Assembly: GCA_012064385.1 (NCBI GenBank) | Contig: QRDG01000477.1 | Coordinates: 216,425-280,424 of the forward strand | Origin: Puccinellia tenuiflora | Lineage: Eukaryota; Streptophyta; Magnoliopsida; Poales; Poaceae | DNA: 64,000 nucleotides | Reading direction: 5' to 3' | Shown: positions 1 to 11,262 of the stretch, one piece after another | Layout of the letters: each line of letters starts with the position of its first letter | How positions within the stretch are numbered: the first letter of the stretch is position 1 | Translations under genes and position numbers: made by a program | The notes under the pieces: generated by a model | What the model was told of the DNA's origin: nothing | Seen by the model: only the letters and a program-made list of their open reading frames with translations | Databases searched by the model: none

Positions 1-589
1 ACTTTTAAGAAAATCAGAGAATGTTTAAAGAACATGTGGCTGGACTGCTGGAGGTAACAGTTTTGCAAAGTGTATGTCTTGGCAGTTGAACACTTGAACC
101 AGAGGATCTTGTGTTTGATTTGGGGTATAAGACTGTAAGTTCAGTGCACATTCCGTCGAATTAGCTCTGAAGTGGGAGCCAATAGGTAGTTTCACACTGG
201 CTGTTGAACAAGAGGAGCTTGTGTTGGTTTCTGGATGGGAAGAAGGGAAGCTGAGGGTCTCGTTCCCTTTGAATTAGCACTGAAGCTGCAGCAAAGGAGA
301 ATATACTTAAGTTATCTTTCAGGATTGGAGCCAACAAAGGATAATATACTTCAACCAAAGAGGATGGAAATGCAGCAAAAGTGACTAAAAAATTGAGTCA
401 GCAAAGATAAAAAAAGTTTATCGGAAAAAGTTATGAGTTCACAACACCAGGCACCAGTATTACATATCAGTGTTTCATGGATAGATGGATGCCTGTTCAT
501 GGATGGATGGATGCTTGATTGAAGGAAATAGTCGACTGATCACATTTTTTTTTTTGACATTGGATAGAGCCAAGATGCTGCTGCCATAT
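1..589. other. Flank of F-box relic, no gene seen
   Basis: No convincing coding sequence on either strand. The right part (about 480-589) has words in common with the intron region upstream of the second F-box gene near 50270-50620, so it is probably the decayed upstream part of the relic that follows. Confidence 0.4.
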
Positions 590-1250
590 GGGAAATTAGA
601 TGATGGATCCTGTTGAGATTTCCCAAGGGTAATATCCGAATTTTCTCTTCATTTTCATGCAGCACAGTTTTTTGTATATATGTTGTCCTGTATAGATGCA
701 TGTTTGAGTTTTCTGTGTTGGATGTTGCAGTCACATTGGAATTAGTCGATTGATTATATTTGTTTGTGTCTGCTGCTGTTTTCAGGGTTCATCCCATTTC
801 TGACTCGTTGCGTGTCGATGGCAAGAGGCTGCGGACCGACCCTGTGTCCAAGGTGCTCAGGGATGGGGTCCTCCTCACCGAGATCGTCCTACGCATTGGC
901 TCGGACATGTCTCTGACCCCCGCCATCCTCTGACGCTTCCGCAAGCTCCACCCGCCCTGCCTCCTCGGACTCTATGTTAGCAATATGTTAGATCAGAATC
1001 CCCAACACTTCATGTCGATGCGGCCACAACCCTCGAAACTGTCATCCTCCACGGAAACTTTAGCTTGGATACCTACAACAGCTCGGGATCTACATTGTGG
1101 ACTGCAAGGACAAGAACGTCTTCATCAGCTTGTATGATAGCAGGACATCCACATGTGGACAAGGAGTGCACAACCCGTTGTGCCCTGACATAATGGCAGC
1201 TCTCATTCCGTAATTCCCACCTAGCCAACTCTAGCATGGCAGTTTCTGCA
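590..1250 (+). pseudogene. F-box gene relic, paralogous to the gene at 49618-52615
   Basis: A short segment near 606-632 (GGATCCTG...CCCAAGGGTAA) matches the first coding exon and donor of the F-box gene at 49618. A TTTCAG acceptor-like site at 780-785 is followed by coding remnants reading DGKRLRTDPVSKVLRDG, then LLTEIVLRIGSDMSL, a stop, and FRKLHPPCLLGLYV, the usual order of an F-box helix region in this grass family. The frame is lost after about 1000, although fragments such as FSLDTYNSSG and VDCKDKNVFISLYDS remain in shifted frames. I see an F-box paralogue with several frameshifts and stops. Non-function is inferred from these lesions. Confidence 0.65.
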
Positions 1251-2874
1251 CTTTGAGTGACATTGTCTTCAAAGGACGAAGGTGATAACTGGCCCTACTT
1301 AAATTTTTGGTATGTGGTATAATAGAAGTAACTTTGCTGGATCGTGTTGTGCTCTCAAGGTTTTCAATATAGGATCCTACATCTTACATTGATATGCTTA
1401 ATATTATGCCTTTTTTAATTTTGATTTGGATATATCACGATGAAGATTTTCCTCTTATACATGATAAGTATATCACCCGATCTTTTGCGGGCCAGTTTAT
1501 ATGTTGGAATGTGGTTCTTGGATATCAATGCCTTTATTGCTGGAAAAGATCCATCATTTTGATTTATTTTCGTTGTACAAGTGTATAATCTAGCCAGCAA
1601 CATGTAGGGTACCTGGGTAAACCTATTTTGGGGGTATTAAAACATATGTACTGCTGGAACACCACCTCGTCTGCAATTTAATACAGTACTTTTTTTTGGA
1701 ACACCTGTGTCATTTTGACTTTTTTAGTGCCGCTCTATGTTTCACTTTCATTGTACAGCTAGTTGTCTACTTGTTTTGATCTTGTCACGGTTAATTTTAT
1801 CTGTCCTTATTCTTGTTCTGTTTTGCTTGGAACAGTGACGCCACATTAAGATGACGAAGGTGTTGTTTTTTGTGCTAACATGAAATATGTTGAAGTATGT
1901 CCAGATTTATTTTTGGAATTTTTTGACATTTGAAAAATGGTTTTTTGGGCAGTGGGTGCAGCTGCACCCATGACCCGAAATGGATTTCCGGGACTGAGCT
2001 ACAATTCTTTGCTGGCTGGTGGGTGTGCAGTAGCATGTCTTAGAGAATTTGTTATTGGATTAGGCTGTGAACCGTGTTGTGAGCCAGTGACAGGTTACTA
2101 ATTAGATTAGGCTATTAAATTTATTCCGAAAACACAAAACATTTACTTCTTTAAGTTTTACCATTCTTACTACTTATTTAACAACGTTGTATCTGAAAAC
2201 TGCTATGGTGGAGCTGGAAAAATTGGACAATTACCTTCAGTTGTAGGATTGTTAGAAAAGGATAGCCAAGAGCCCAAGCTCCATGTGTTCGATATTAAAA
2301 AAAATGAGTCATTCTTGTGGGGAAAGTGTTGCTTGTTACAACACCCTGCGCTTTGACTGCCAACGAATGTTTATACACATAGTTTGTTTCCATCAAGAAA
2401 ACCACTGCCAATAGTATCGCCATCTTTCTTCCACTATTAACATCACTTATCTGACTCCGTTACGTAGGAACTTGGTGATCACAAATTTCACCGCCGACCT
2501 CACTTCCTCCGGTAGAGAACTTTGCGCGATTTCATGACCTTTTTACATTTTACATAAACTACTTTAGTTCGGATGTTTCACCTTTACCATAAATAAGAAA
2601 ACACAAAACAAGAGTATTTCCGCAGGTATGTTTCCTACTAGTAAAATTATTATTCCTGCTGAGGAAGAAGTCCTTGCTTTTAAACAATACCATGGATAGT
2701 ATGTGAAGGATGTTTGGCTTAGAATGAAAGAAATTCGCAATAAAAATCCAACGAAGCTTGCTAAAATTTTCATTCTTAGAAATTTTACGATTGTATAAAT
2801 CCTTGGTCTAAGACTAGTCCTGAATTATGTGGGTTGGTAGCTTTACATATGTAAGTCCTTATCATGCTACCTTA
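1251..2874. other. Intergenic, no supported feature
   Basis: AT-rich sequence with only short open frames and no recognisable domain. No terminal repeats or target duplications were found by eye. Confidence 0.4.
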
Positions 2875-4252
2875 GAGCATCTCCAGTCGCGGCGCCAATA
2901 CAACGTCCGGATGGGCGCCCAGATGGGCTTTATTACCGCCGTTTGGATGAGCTGGTGCGTATTGACGCCGATTGTTGTCAGTCACGGCCCCAATATGAAA
3001 ATATTGAAATAAAATTTAAACTTGAAATAACATGAATTTCATTCAAACTTTAAGAAATTACATTTTGAACGAAATTCGATAAACCTTAAATCTAAACCTA
3101 ATCTAACTACGGTGGTAGTCGAAGACACTGAAGTGCGGCCCATCCTTGACAGTCGCGCCGCCGTTGTCCTCCTCCTCGTCCTTGACGACGCCGCTGGGTC
3201 CCGTCTCGTAGTCGTTGATGGTGAGGTCGACGAACGGCACCTCGGTGATCGCGGGAGGAGGAGGAGCCAGAGCCGGAATCACGGGAGGAGGACGAGGAGC
3301 TTCTTCTGTACCCATTGGTTCGAAGGGGGCGTCGAGGCCTTGAACAATGGGGAGGGAGCGTAGAGGGGTGGGCCGTGGGAGGTGATGTGCGCCATGACCC
3401 ATTCAAGCGTGCGCCCCGGCACACCGTAGAACACGTACTGACCGGCGGAGTTCTTGTCCCGCCGCTGCGGCGGCGACAACCCGTCGCCAGTCGAGGTGGT
3501 CATCTCCTCGTGGTGGAGTCGCCGAAACTTAGCCTCATAGTGGGCGTCGATGGCCGCGGTCGGCTACCATTGGGGCTGGTCACGCTGCTCGGGGGTGAGC
3601 GAAGAACCGCCACCCGCCAGCCGCGGCTCGTCAGCGTGAGTGGGCTTGGCACCGGAATACCGTTGATGCTAGGGTCGCATATTGGGCGCGGGGTAGTGGT
3701 TTTCGTGGAGCGCCACAGCCTCTTCCTTGAGCAGTGTATGGGGGCGGAAGCCATTGGCGGTGGCGGCGCTATTGCGCTTGTCGAGGGACATCATTGTTGT
3801 CGGTGGCTAGCTAGGGTTCTGGACGGTGTGTGTGGGGGGGGGGGGGGGGGGGGGGGGGGGTGAGACTGGGGTGCGAGCACGTGCGGCTTTTAACGCCGCC
3901 GAACAGCAGTGAGCGACACCTCGAAAAGGCGCACTTGCATTGATGCCGCCGTGCAGCAGAGGCGAAAACACGTCTCACTACTCGGTTGCTGGCGTCATGA
4001 ATGCCTTTGAATGGGCAGTTCGGCTCTTGTGTCGATGACACAGCTGGCCAACCTGTTGGAGCGCCGCTAGAAGTTTCGTCTGGCACGTCCAAGCGGCTCC
4101 CGACGCGAAGGGCTTAGGTTGGGCACGGCGGATGGGATATTGGGTCGCGCAGGACGAAAGGGCTATTGGCACCGTGAGTGGGCGCCAAATTTCGTCCGGC
4201 GTGTCCAATAGGGCTATTAGCGGCCCTATTGGCGCCCCGACCGGAGATGCTC
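2875..4252. mobile_element. Non-autonomous TIR DNA transposon, about 1.38 kb
   Basis: The left end reads GAGCATCTCCAGTCGCGGCG and the right end, reverse-complemented, reads GAGCATCTCCGGTCGGGGCG. Both continue into GCCAATA, giving a terminal inverted repeat of about 26 bp with few mismatches. GAGCATCTCC ends are common on non-autonomous DNA transposons of grasses. I could not see a clean target duplication (left flank CTACCTTA, right flank CACCGGCA), so the superfamily is open. Inside lies GC-rich minus-strand coding-like sequence and a run of 27 G at 3834-3860. Confidence 0.6.
3103..3800 (-). pseudogene. Degenerate ORF carried by the TIR element
   Basis: Reading right to left, overlapping open frames give a start-like MSLDKRNSAATANGFRPH, then FRRLHHEEMTTSTGDGLSP, then RDKNSAGQYVFYGVPGRT, and a proline-rich acidic tail (PPPVIPALAPPPPAITEVP, then EEEDNGG, ending FDYHRS). 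The pieces are in different frames, so the ORF is broken. I do not recognise the family. The coding-like composition inside a non-autonomous element suggests either a captured host fragment or a decayed element protein. Confidence 0.4.
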
Positions 4253-4604
4253 CACCGGCACCCCCTCCGGGTCTAATTGGGGTCCAGCCCAAAAAAAATC
4301 CCCAATAGAACCTCCCAATATGTCTGGATACGGTTTTCTATAAGGAACCTGGAGTGGCTTCCACTCAATACAGAATTTTCTGTACATCAGATTTTGCTTA
4401 TCAGACTACGATATCGTTCGAGCCTTCCAATAGGTTTTGTGTCACTGCTGCAACGTGATTTAACATGGAGCGGCTTGCGTATAAGCCGATTTCGGAATCG
4501 GCGTCGCAATTGTCGTCAAAGGAGATATGGCCGGGTTCATCTAGGAAGCCGACTATGGCACACTCCGAATAAGAGTCGGGCTTGGCAAGACAGCTGTGAG
4601 TTAT
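4253..4604. other. Repeat-like flank left of the Athila element
   Basis: Minus-strand open sequence includes SECAIVGFLDEPGHISFDDN and IGLYASRSMLNHVAAVTQN. These are retroelement-like, but I cannot place them in a family. The segment ends at GTTAT (4600-4604), the probable target duplication of the adjoining retrotransposon. Confidence 0.3.
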
Positions 4605-6171
4605 TGCTGACTGCTGTTGGGAGACCCCAAGAGGAAGGTATGAAGCAGCGTAGCGGAAATTTTCCCTTGATGAAAAAACCAAGGTTGTCGAACCAGTAGG
4701 ACTTGGAGAAGACTTAGCAAGAGATGTCAATAGCGCCGTTTCTCAATTATTGACGTGGACCTGCACACAATCACCAACAAACTACTTTCCCCAACAAAAC
4801 AGAGATGTTGTCAATCTCTCCGGCTTGCCAAACACAAAGAATTAAATGTGTGGATGTAAAATATGATGAGGATAAAATATGACCAGCGAGCAAATAATGA
4901 TGAAAAGCTATGAGGACGGTTGTAAGCAATGTAGGAAAATAGGACCGGGGTCCACAGTTCACTAGAGGTGTCTCTCCAAAAGATATACATGATGGGTAAA
5001 CAAATTACAACATGGCAATTGACAGAATTGTATGCACACAACAAGGCTATCATAAAACAATATAGTTCACCGCTTCATCTAATATGGGCATTACGTCAAA
5101 ATAAATAGACCGTCATCCAACTGCATCTATGACTAATAATCCACTCTGGGATCGCTATCCAGCATGTCACCCAAAAGTATTAAGTTGCAAGCAACAGATC
5201 ATTGCAATAAGCAAAGTGCATAATGTAAGCAATGTAGATAACACGAAGAAATCACACCGCAGTTTTCTCCCTAGTGGCAACAACACATCTATAGCCTTAA
5301 CCGTTCCTATCACCGAACTCAGACAAAGAGAGGCATGAAACCACTATCTAGCATAAATACTCCCTCATACAACACTAACAATTAGTTGGCCAAAGCAACC
5401 AATAGCATCGGAGAGCATGCAAGATCATATATGAAACACATAACTGAACAAAAGTAATGACTTCCACAATTTATTGGATCCATGCAAACACAATCATGTA
5501 GTAGTTACAAATAGATGATCTTGATCATGATAGGCAGCTCACAAGATCTAAACAATGGAGTACAAGGAGGAGGGACAACCATCTAGCTACTGCTATGGAC
5601 CCGTAGTCCCGTGATGGACTACTCACTCATCACTCCGGAGGCAGGCATGGTGGTGTAGATGCCTCCGGCATCGATTCCCCTCTCCGGCAGGGTGCCGGGA
5701 AGAGCTTCTGAATCCTCCCGAACTAGGGTTTGAGATGGCGGCGGCCTCGGACGTATTCTGGAGATTATGATCGCGCCTCCTCTATTTTTAGGTCAGAGGA
5801 GAATTTATAGGCGAAGGGGCAGCGCGAGGCGATGGACAGGGGCCCCAGGTGGGCCCCACGCGCGGCCAGGGGGGGGGGGCGCGGCCAGGTGGCGTCTGGA
5901 GCCCCTGTGCCTCCCCTCCGGCTGTCCTTCGGGTTCCGTCTTCGTTTCATATTGGAAATAATTCCCGTAAATTATGAGAGCAATCCGAGAAACTTCCCAG
6001 AACAAATTTTCTGAAACAAAAAGACAGCAGAAAACAGGAACTAGCACCGGGCATCTTGTGAATAGGTTAGTTCCATAAATCATGCCAAAATGATATAAAA
6101 ACATTGTAAAAACATGTGGCACTGATATATAATCAAGCATGGAACATCAAAAATATGTGAATAGGTTAGTT
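4605..6171 (-). repeat. 3' LTR of the outer element
   Basis: This copy matches 18418-19989 over nearly its whole length, including the GGGGCCCCAGGTGGGCCCCA segment and the ATTCTGGAGATTATGATCGC segment. Its minus-strand start is abnormal. The last 30 bp or so, which should read ...ACGTCGAAGACTCGTATCA, are replaced by ATGTGAATAGGTTAGTTA, a copy of an LTR-internal phrase found at about 6055-6072. Confidence 0.8.
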
Positions 6172-6725
6172 AAGCATCCCCAAGCTTAACTCCTGCTCGT
6201 CCTCGAGTAGGTAAGTGATAAAAAAATAATTTTTGAAGTGACATGCTACCAATCACAATCATGATCAACTAATCATGTAAAGTATATGAACTGAATGCAA
6301 TGATCCAAAACAAAGGTTGATTGAATTAAACAAACAATGATTAACCAGGTAAAACATCTAACCAAGAAGTAACTAGAAAAGAACACTTTGGAGATTTAAA
6401 AGCATAACACTTGATAATGATTGATAAATCACAAAGAAATATTGATTCAACAAAGGAGCTTGGCCAACACAAAGGAAGATTTAAGTTTTCAGCAAAAGGT
6501 TCAACTTGCAACTTGTTTATCTCAAGATAAAGTCAATACAAAGTTTTCACAGTTAGACACAAAGATAACATGAAGTAAAACATGAATCAAAGTTGGTACC
6601 AAGTGATTGCTTGAGGAGTTTAGAAGGAGGAGGAAGACTGAATCAACATAAAAGTAAAAGAAAGGCCCTTCGCAGAGGGAAGCAGGGATTAATCATGTGC
6701 TAGAGCTTTTTTTTTTTTAGAGAAG

Positions 6726-8349
6726 TGATATGTGTCAAACGTATCTATAATTTTTGATTGATCCATGCTAGTTTTGTGATGTTGTCACATGTTTCTACTA
6801 CCATATTACATCATTTTTATGCATTTTGTCGGACTAACCTATTGACAAGATGCCTAGTGCCAGTTTCCTGTTTTTGCTATTTTTGTATTTCAGAAAATTT
6901 ACTTCTGGAAATATTCTCGGAACTGGACGAAAATTTACGGAGAATTTTTATTCGACGGAAGGCACCAGGAGACCAAAGGGCGACCTGGGGGCTACCCACA
7001 GGCCAGGGGCGGCCTGCTACCGCGGCGAGGGGGCCACCCGCGGGTGGGGCCCGCCCCTGCCCTCTGGGCACCCTCTCGGCCCCCTCCGACGCCTATAAAA
7101 TCACATTAAACCTAAAAACATCGAGGTGGCCATTATTTTCCAGAGAAGTCACTCCGAGGCGCCGCCACCATAAACCCTAGTTCGGGGGTGATTCTGAAGA
7201 TGATCCCGGCACCCTGCCGGAGGGGAGATCGATCCCGGAGGGCACTTCATCGCCATGCCTTCCTCCAGGATGATTTGTGAGTAGTCCCACCTTGGACCAC
7301 GGGTCCATGGCAGTAGCTAGATGGTAGTCTCTCTCCCTTGTGCTTCATGTCTTATGATCTTGTGAGCTGCCTAACATGATCAAGATCGACAATTGTAATG
7401 CTATGTGATGTGTTTGCTGGGATCCGATGGATTATGAAGTTATGATCAGATTGTGCATGATTCTTATATGTTGATTTATGTTCTTGCATGCTCTCCGATG
7501 TGCGTAGTTACTTTGGCCAAGTGATTGTGTGTATCTCCAAGAGGGAGTATTTATGCTAGATAGTGGGTTCATGCCCCCTTTTGTTCCTGGGCACGAGTGA
7601 CAGAAACGTCTAAGGGCGAGGGTGTGCTATTGCTACTAAGGGTAAAACAACGGTGTTAATGTCTCTTTTGATATTAGTATTGCTTACTTCATGCGCTTTA
7701 CTTAATGCAAATGTATGTTGTTTGCAACTTAATACCGTTGGGTGACAGGCTGGATAGCGATCCCACGGTGGACTTTTTAGACAAAGATGCAGTTGGACTC
7801 AACGGTCTTTGTTCATTGTCATGATGCCTACATAATCATTATCATGTTCTCTTTGTCATAGCTAGATTAAGTTTGTGTTATAATCTTGTCAATTGCCTAG
7901 CTGTAATTTGTTGACCCATCATATGAGTGTTTTATTTACTTGAGAGACTCCACTAGTGAACCCATGGCCCCCGGTCCATCTTTTTACATTGATTGCAACC
8001 TTTATTCATCATCATTACTCCACTGGTCCATTTTCATATTTTTATCTACTTCACTATACAATTAACCGCTTTGTTTTCTGCGAGACCGGAAAGATTGACA
8101 ACCTTTCCGCCATTGGGGGCAAAGTATTTGGTTGAGTGTGTGCAGGTCCACGTCTGTTGAAGATTAAGCGCCAGAGATCTTCAACATTCACTTTGTTGTT
8201 GATTTCAAATTCCTACTGGTTCGATAAACCTTGGTTCGTTAACGAGGGAAAACTGCTACTTGCTACATCCACGCCTTCGCTTGGGGCACAACCCAACGCT
8301 GCCATCACCGATCGCCATCAAGTTTTCTGGCATCGTCCATCACCGATCA
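6726..8349 (+). repeat. 5' LTR of the inner element (behaves like a solo LTR)
   Basis: The LTR runs TGATATGTGTCAAACGTATC to CCATCACCGATCA, 1624 bp. It contains a TATA-like GCCTATAAAATCAC at 7089-7102. Both sides carry AGAAG (6721-6725 and 8350-8354), which is what a solo LTR would show, yet the body of the element follows further downstream. Confidence 0.85.
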
Positions 8350-8717
8350 AGAAGTAAAACAGTTTTGAGACATGCATGCTTTCGTCAACGACTTCACAGC
8401 AAAGAAACTAGCCAGTCCCCCATAACAAGCAATGTTTTTAGACCTGTGAGAGCGACTGGTTTTAGAGGAACGAGTACATTCCTCTTTCTCCTTTGTTTCA
8501 CCACTAACCAATGTTTGAGCTGATTTCTCAAATTTTCATTGTGCGGAGGAGAATGGTGAGTTATATTTATATTTTGCTTAAGCCGCTCTCGGGTTAATTC
8601 AAGTGAGGACGTGAACCATCAACACCAGGTGAAAGGGGGGAAATGACCTTGCTTGTTACAAGTTATAACCAACTTCTTACTGCTCCCTCATGATCTTAAA
8701 AACAGGGGCACAAAAAG
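8350..8717 (-). repeat. Duplicated block of outer-element 3' UTR inside the inner element
   Basis: The segment is nearly identical to 15426-15793, which is the true flank of the inner element and part of the outer element's 3' UTR. It starts with the AGAAG target duplication and runs to CACAAAAAGGAGA. A diverged homologue in the opposite orientation is at 12915-13240, in the inner element's own 3' UTR. Immediately downstream (8720-8771) is a truncated LTR tail GCCATCACTGGTCGCCATC...GATCA. Confidence 0.85.
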
Positions 8718-8781
8718 GAGATGCCATCACTGGTCGCCATCAAGTTTTCTGGCATCGTCCATCACCGATCAAATAGTTTTT

Positions 8782-8797
8782 TGGCGCCGTCGGGGAA
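8782..8797 (+). promoter_or_regulatory. Primer-binding site of the inner element (tRNA-Asp type)
   Basis: TGGCGCCGTCGGGGAA is complementary to the 3' end of plant tRNA-Asp, apart from three bases missing relative to TGGCGCCGTTGCCGGGGA. It lies about 10 bp after the truncated LTR tail ending at 8771. The deletion would weaken priming. Confidence 0.7.
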
Positions 8798-8960
8798 TTT
8801 GGAGCTACAGCAAGGGGAGTCTCATACTCTCAATCACTTTACTTTGTTTTTGTCTTGCTTGCTTTATTTCTCATTAGCTTATTTTTCTTGTTGCAAAATT
8901 TTGAAACCCAAAAAAATTAGTGTAGCCTTTATTCCTGTCTTGTTATTTTATTTTATCATT

Positions 8961-11262
8961 ATGTCTTCCACTGAAAACACCAAGTTGTGTGACTTTACTA
9001 GCACTAATAACAATGATTTCCTATGCTCTCCAATTGCTCCACCCGCTACTAAAGCGGAATCTTATGAAATTAAGCCTCCCTTGCTAAATCTTGTTATGAA
9101 AGAGCAATTTTCTGGTGCTAGCACTGATGATGCCGCCTCTCATTTAAATAACTTTGTTGAGTTATGTGATATGCAAAAGTATAAAGAGGTAGAAAGTGAC
9201 ATCATAAAATTGAAGCTTTTCCCTTTCTCTTTGAGAGGGAGAGCAAAAGAATGGTTATTGTCTTTGCCTAGAAATAGCATTGATCCTTGGACTAAATGCA
9301 AAGATGCTTTTATTGGAAAATATTATCCACCTATTAAAATCATACAATTGATGAGTAACATTATGAACTTTAGACAATTTGATAATTAACATGTTTCTCA
9401 AGCTTGGGAGAGAATGAAATCTATGGTTAAAAATTGTCCCACACATGGATTAACTACGTGGATGGTTATCCAAACTTTTTATGCAGGTTTGGATTTTTCT
9501 TCAAGGAACCTCTTGGACTCGGCCGCGGGAGGCACCTTCAAGTCCAACACATTAGGTGAAGCAACTAAACTCTTGGATGAGATGATGACAAATTATTCAC
9601 AATGGTATACCGAAAGAGCTCCAAGTGGTAAGAAGGTAAATTCTGTCGAGTAAATTTCCTCTTTAAGTGAGAAGGTTGATATGATTATGTCTATGCTTGC
9701 AACCAATCAGCCCTCTTTTGATCCTAATAATGTCCCACTTGCTTCATTAATTTCCCAAGAAAAGGATAAAGTTGATGTTAATTTTCTTAATAGAAATAAC
9801 TTCAACAATAATGCTTATCGAAATAATTTTAGTAGTAACAACTATAAGCCCTATCGTCCACATGGTGTCAATTTAAATGGAAATCATTTTAACAATGTTC
9901 CATATGATCGCGGAATTAGTAATAATAGACTAAATGAAATAGAGAAGTCTAGAAAAAAGTTCATGCATGAACAATATGGGCAAAACAAAATCTTTTCTAG
10001 GCAAATGAATGCGAATTCTTTCATATTGAAAAGTATAAATGATCAACTTGGAGAGTTAAATAAAGAAATTTCTAAACTTCAATCAAGGCTTGTTAATACT
10101 GAAGCTTGCATTTCAAATATGTCCCAAACTCAAGCCACTTTGATTAACCGAATGGCTGCTAAACCTGAATTAGTGGCTCCCGCTGAAACTGATGCTTTTG
10201 CTGTCTTTAAAACTGCCAATACTCCTGTTGCTTCGATTAATATTGACGGAGATTATAAAACTTTGAATAGATATGAGTGCTCTACTGATCCTAAAATTTT
10301 TAATGATAAAACTCCTATCTTGCTTAAAAAGGATCATGAAAAACTTGAAAAACTTGATAGACTTGTCTCTAAAGTGGAAGATCTTGCTCATGATGTTGAA
10401 ATTTTGAAAATTAGAACCACTCCTCTTCAAGACAAGCCTACTGAATCTTTAAATTCTATTTCTATTCAAATTAATGAGAATGAAAGTATGATGGCTTGCT
10501 TGAAAGCTAGGTGGGCTAGAGAGGAATAAGAAGCTAGAATTGCTGAAATGAATAGGAAAACTATTAAAGTTTATACTATCCAAACTACTAATGAGGATCC
10601 TCCTAGCCTTTTTAAAGATAATGAAATTGATTTTGATAATTGCAATCTTACAGAAGTCATAAAGTTCCTACAAAAACGTGCTAAGTCACCGGATGCTAGT
10701 AAATTAAATATTGACTTCACTAAACATATTACCGATGCTCTTATCAAGGCTAGGGAAGAAAAGCTTAAGCTAGAAACTTCTATTCCTAGAAAATTAGAAG
10801 ATGGATGGGAACCCACTATTAAGATGAAAATAAATGACTTTGATTGTAATGCTTTGTGTGATCTTGGTGCTAGTATCTCTGTTATGCCTAAAAGTTTCTA
10901 TAAAATGCATAATTTAAATCCCTTGGAAGAATGCTATTTAAATGTTCATCTTGCTGATTCTTCTAAAAAGAAACCTTTGTTAGAGTTGATGATGTACTTA
11001 TTGTTGTTAATGATAACTATGTTCCCATTGATTTTATTGTTATGGACATTGAGTGTAATGCTTCTTGTCCTATTATTTTGGGGAGACCGTTTTTGAGAAC
11101 CTTTGATGCTATTATTGATATGAAAGAGGGAAATATAAGATTTCAGTTCCCCCTTAAAAGAGGGATGGAACACTTCCCTAGAAAGAGAAAGAAGCTTCCT
11201 TTTGAATCAATCATAAGGTCAAGCTTTGCTCTTGATGTTGCAAAGGCCTCCGAAAAAACTTG
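8961..11262 (+). pseudogene. gag-aspartic protease polyprotein of the inner element, multiply interrupted
   Basis: The start is MSSTENTKLCDF at 8961. The retrotransposon gag core is clear: HLNNFVELCDMQKYKEVESD, LKLFPFSLRGRAKEWLLSLP and FIGKYYPP. An asparagine-rich stretch (about 9780-9900) and coiled-coil-like helices follow. The protease region reads CDLGASISVMPKSFYKMHNL with the catalytic DLGAS (about 10860), followed in another frame by CPIILGRPFLRTFDAIIDMK. There are stops at 9388, 9651 and 10527 and a frameshift near 10985. No reverse transcriptase or integrase is present. The DLGASISVMPKS motif and the gag type place it in the Athila lineage of Ty3 elements. Confidence 0.85.

Noticed and set aside
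1960..2000. GGGTGCAGCTGCACCC palindrome as an operator or MITE end
   Set aside because: A single short palindrome with no matching partner or target duplication nearby.
4771..5053. Short minus-strand ORFs near 4.8-5.0 kb and 18.5-18.8 kb
   Set aside because: They are the same LTR sequence in both copies and have no domain.
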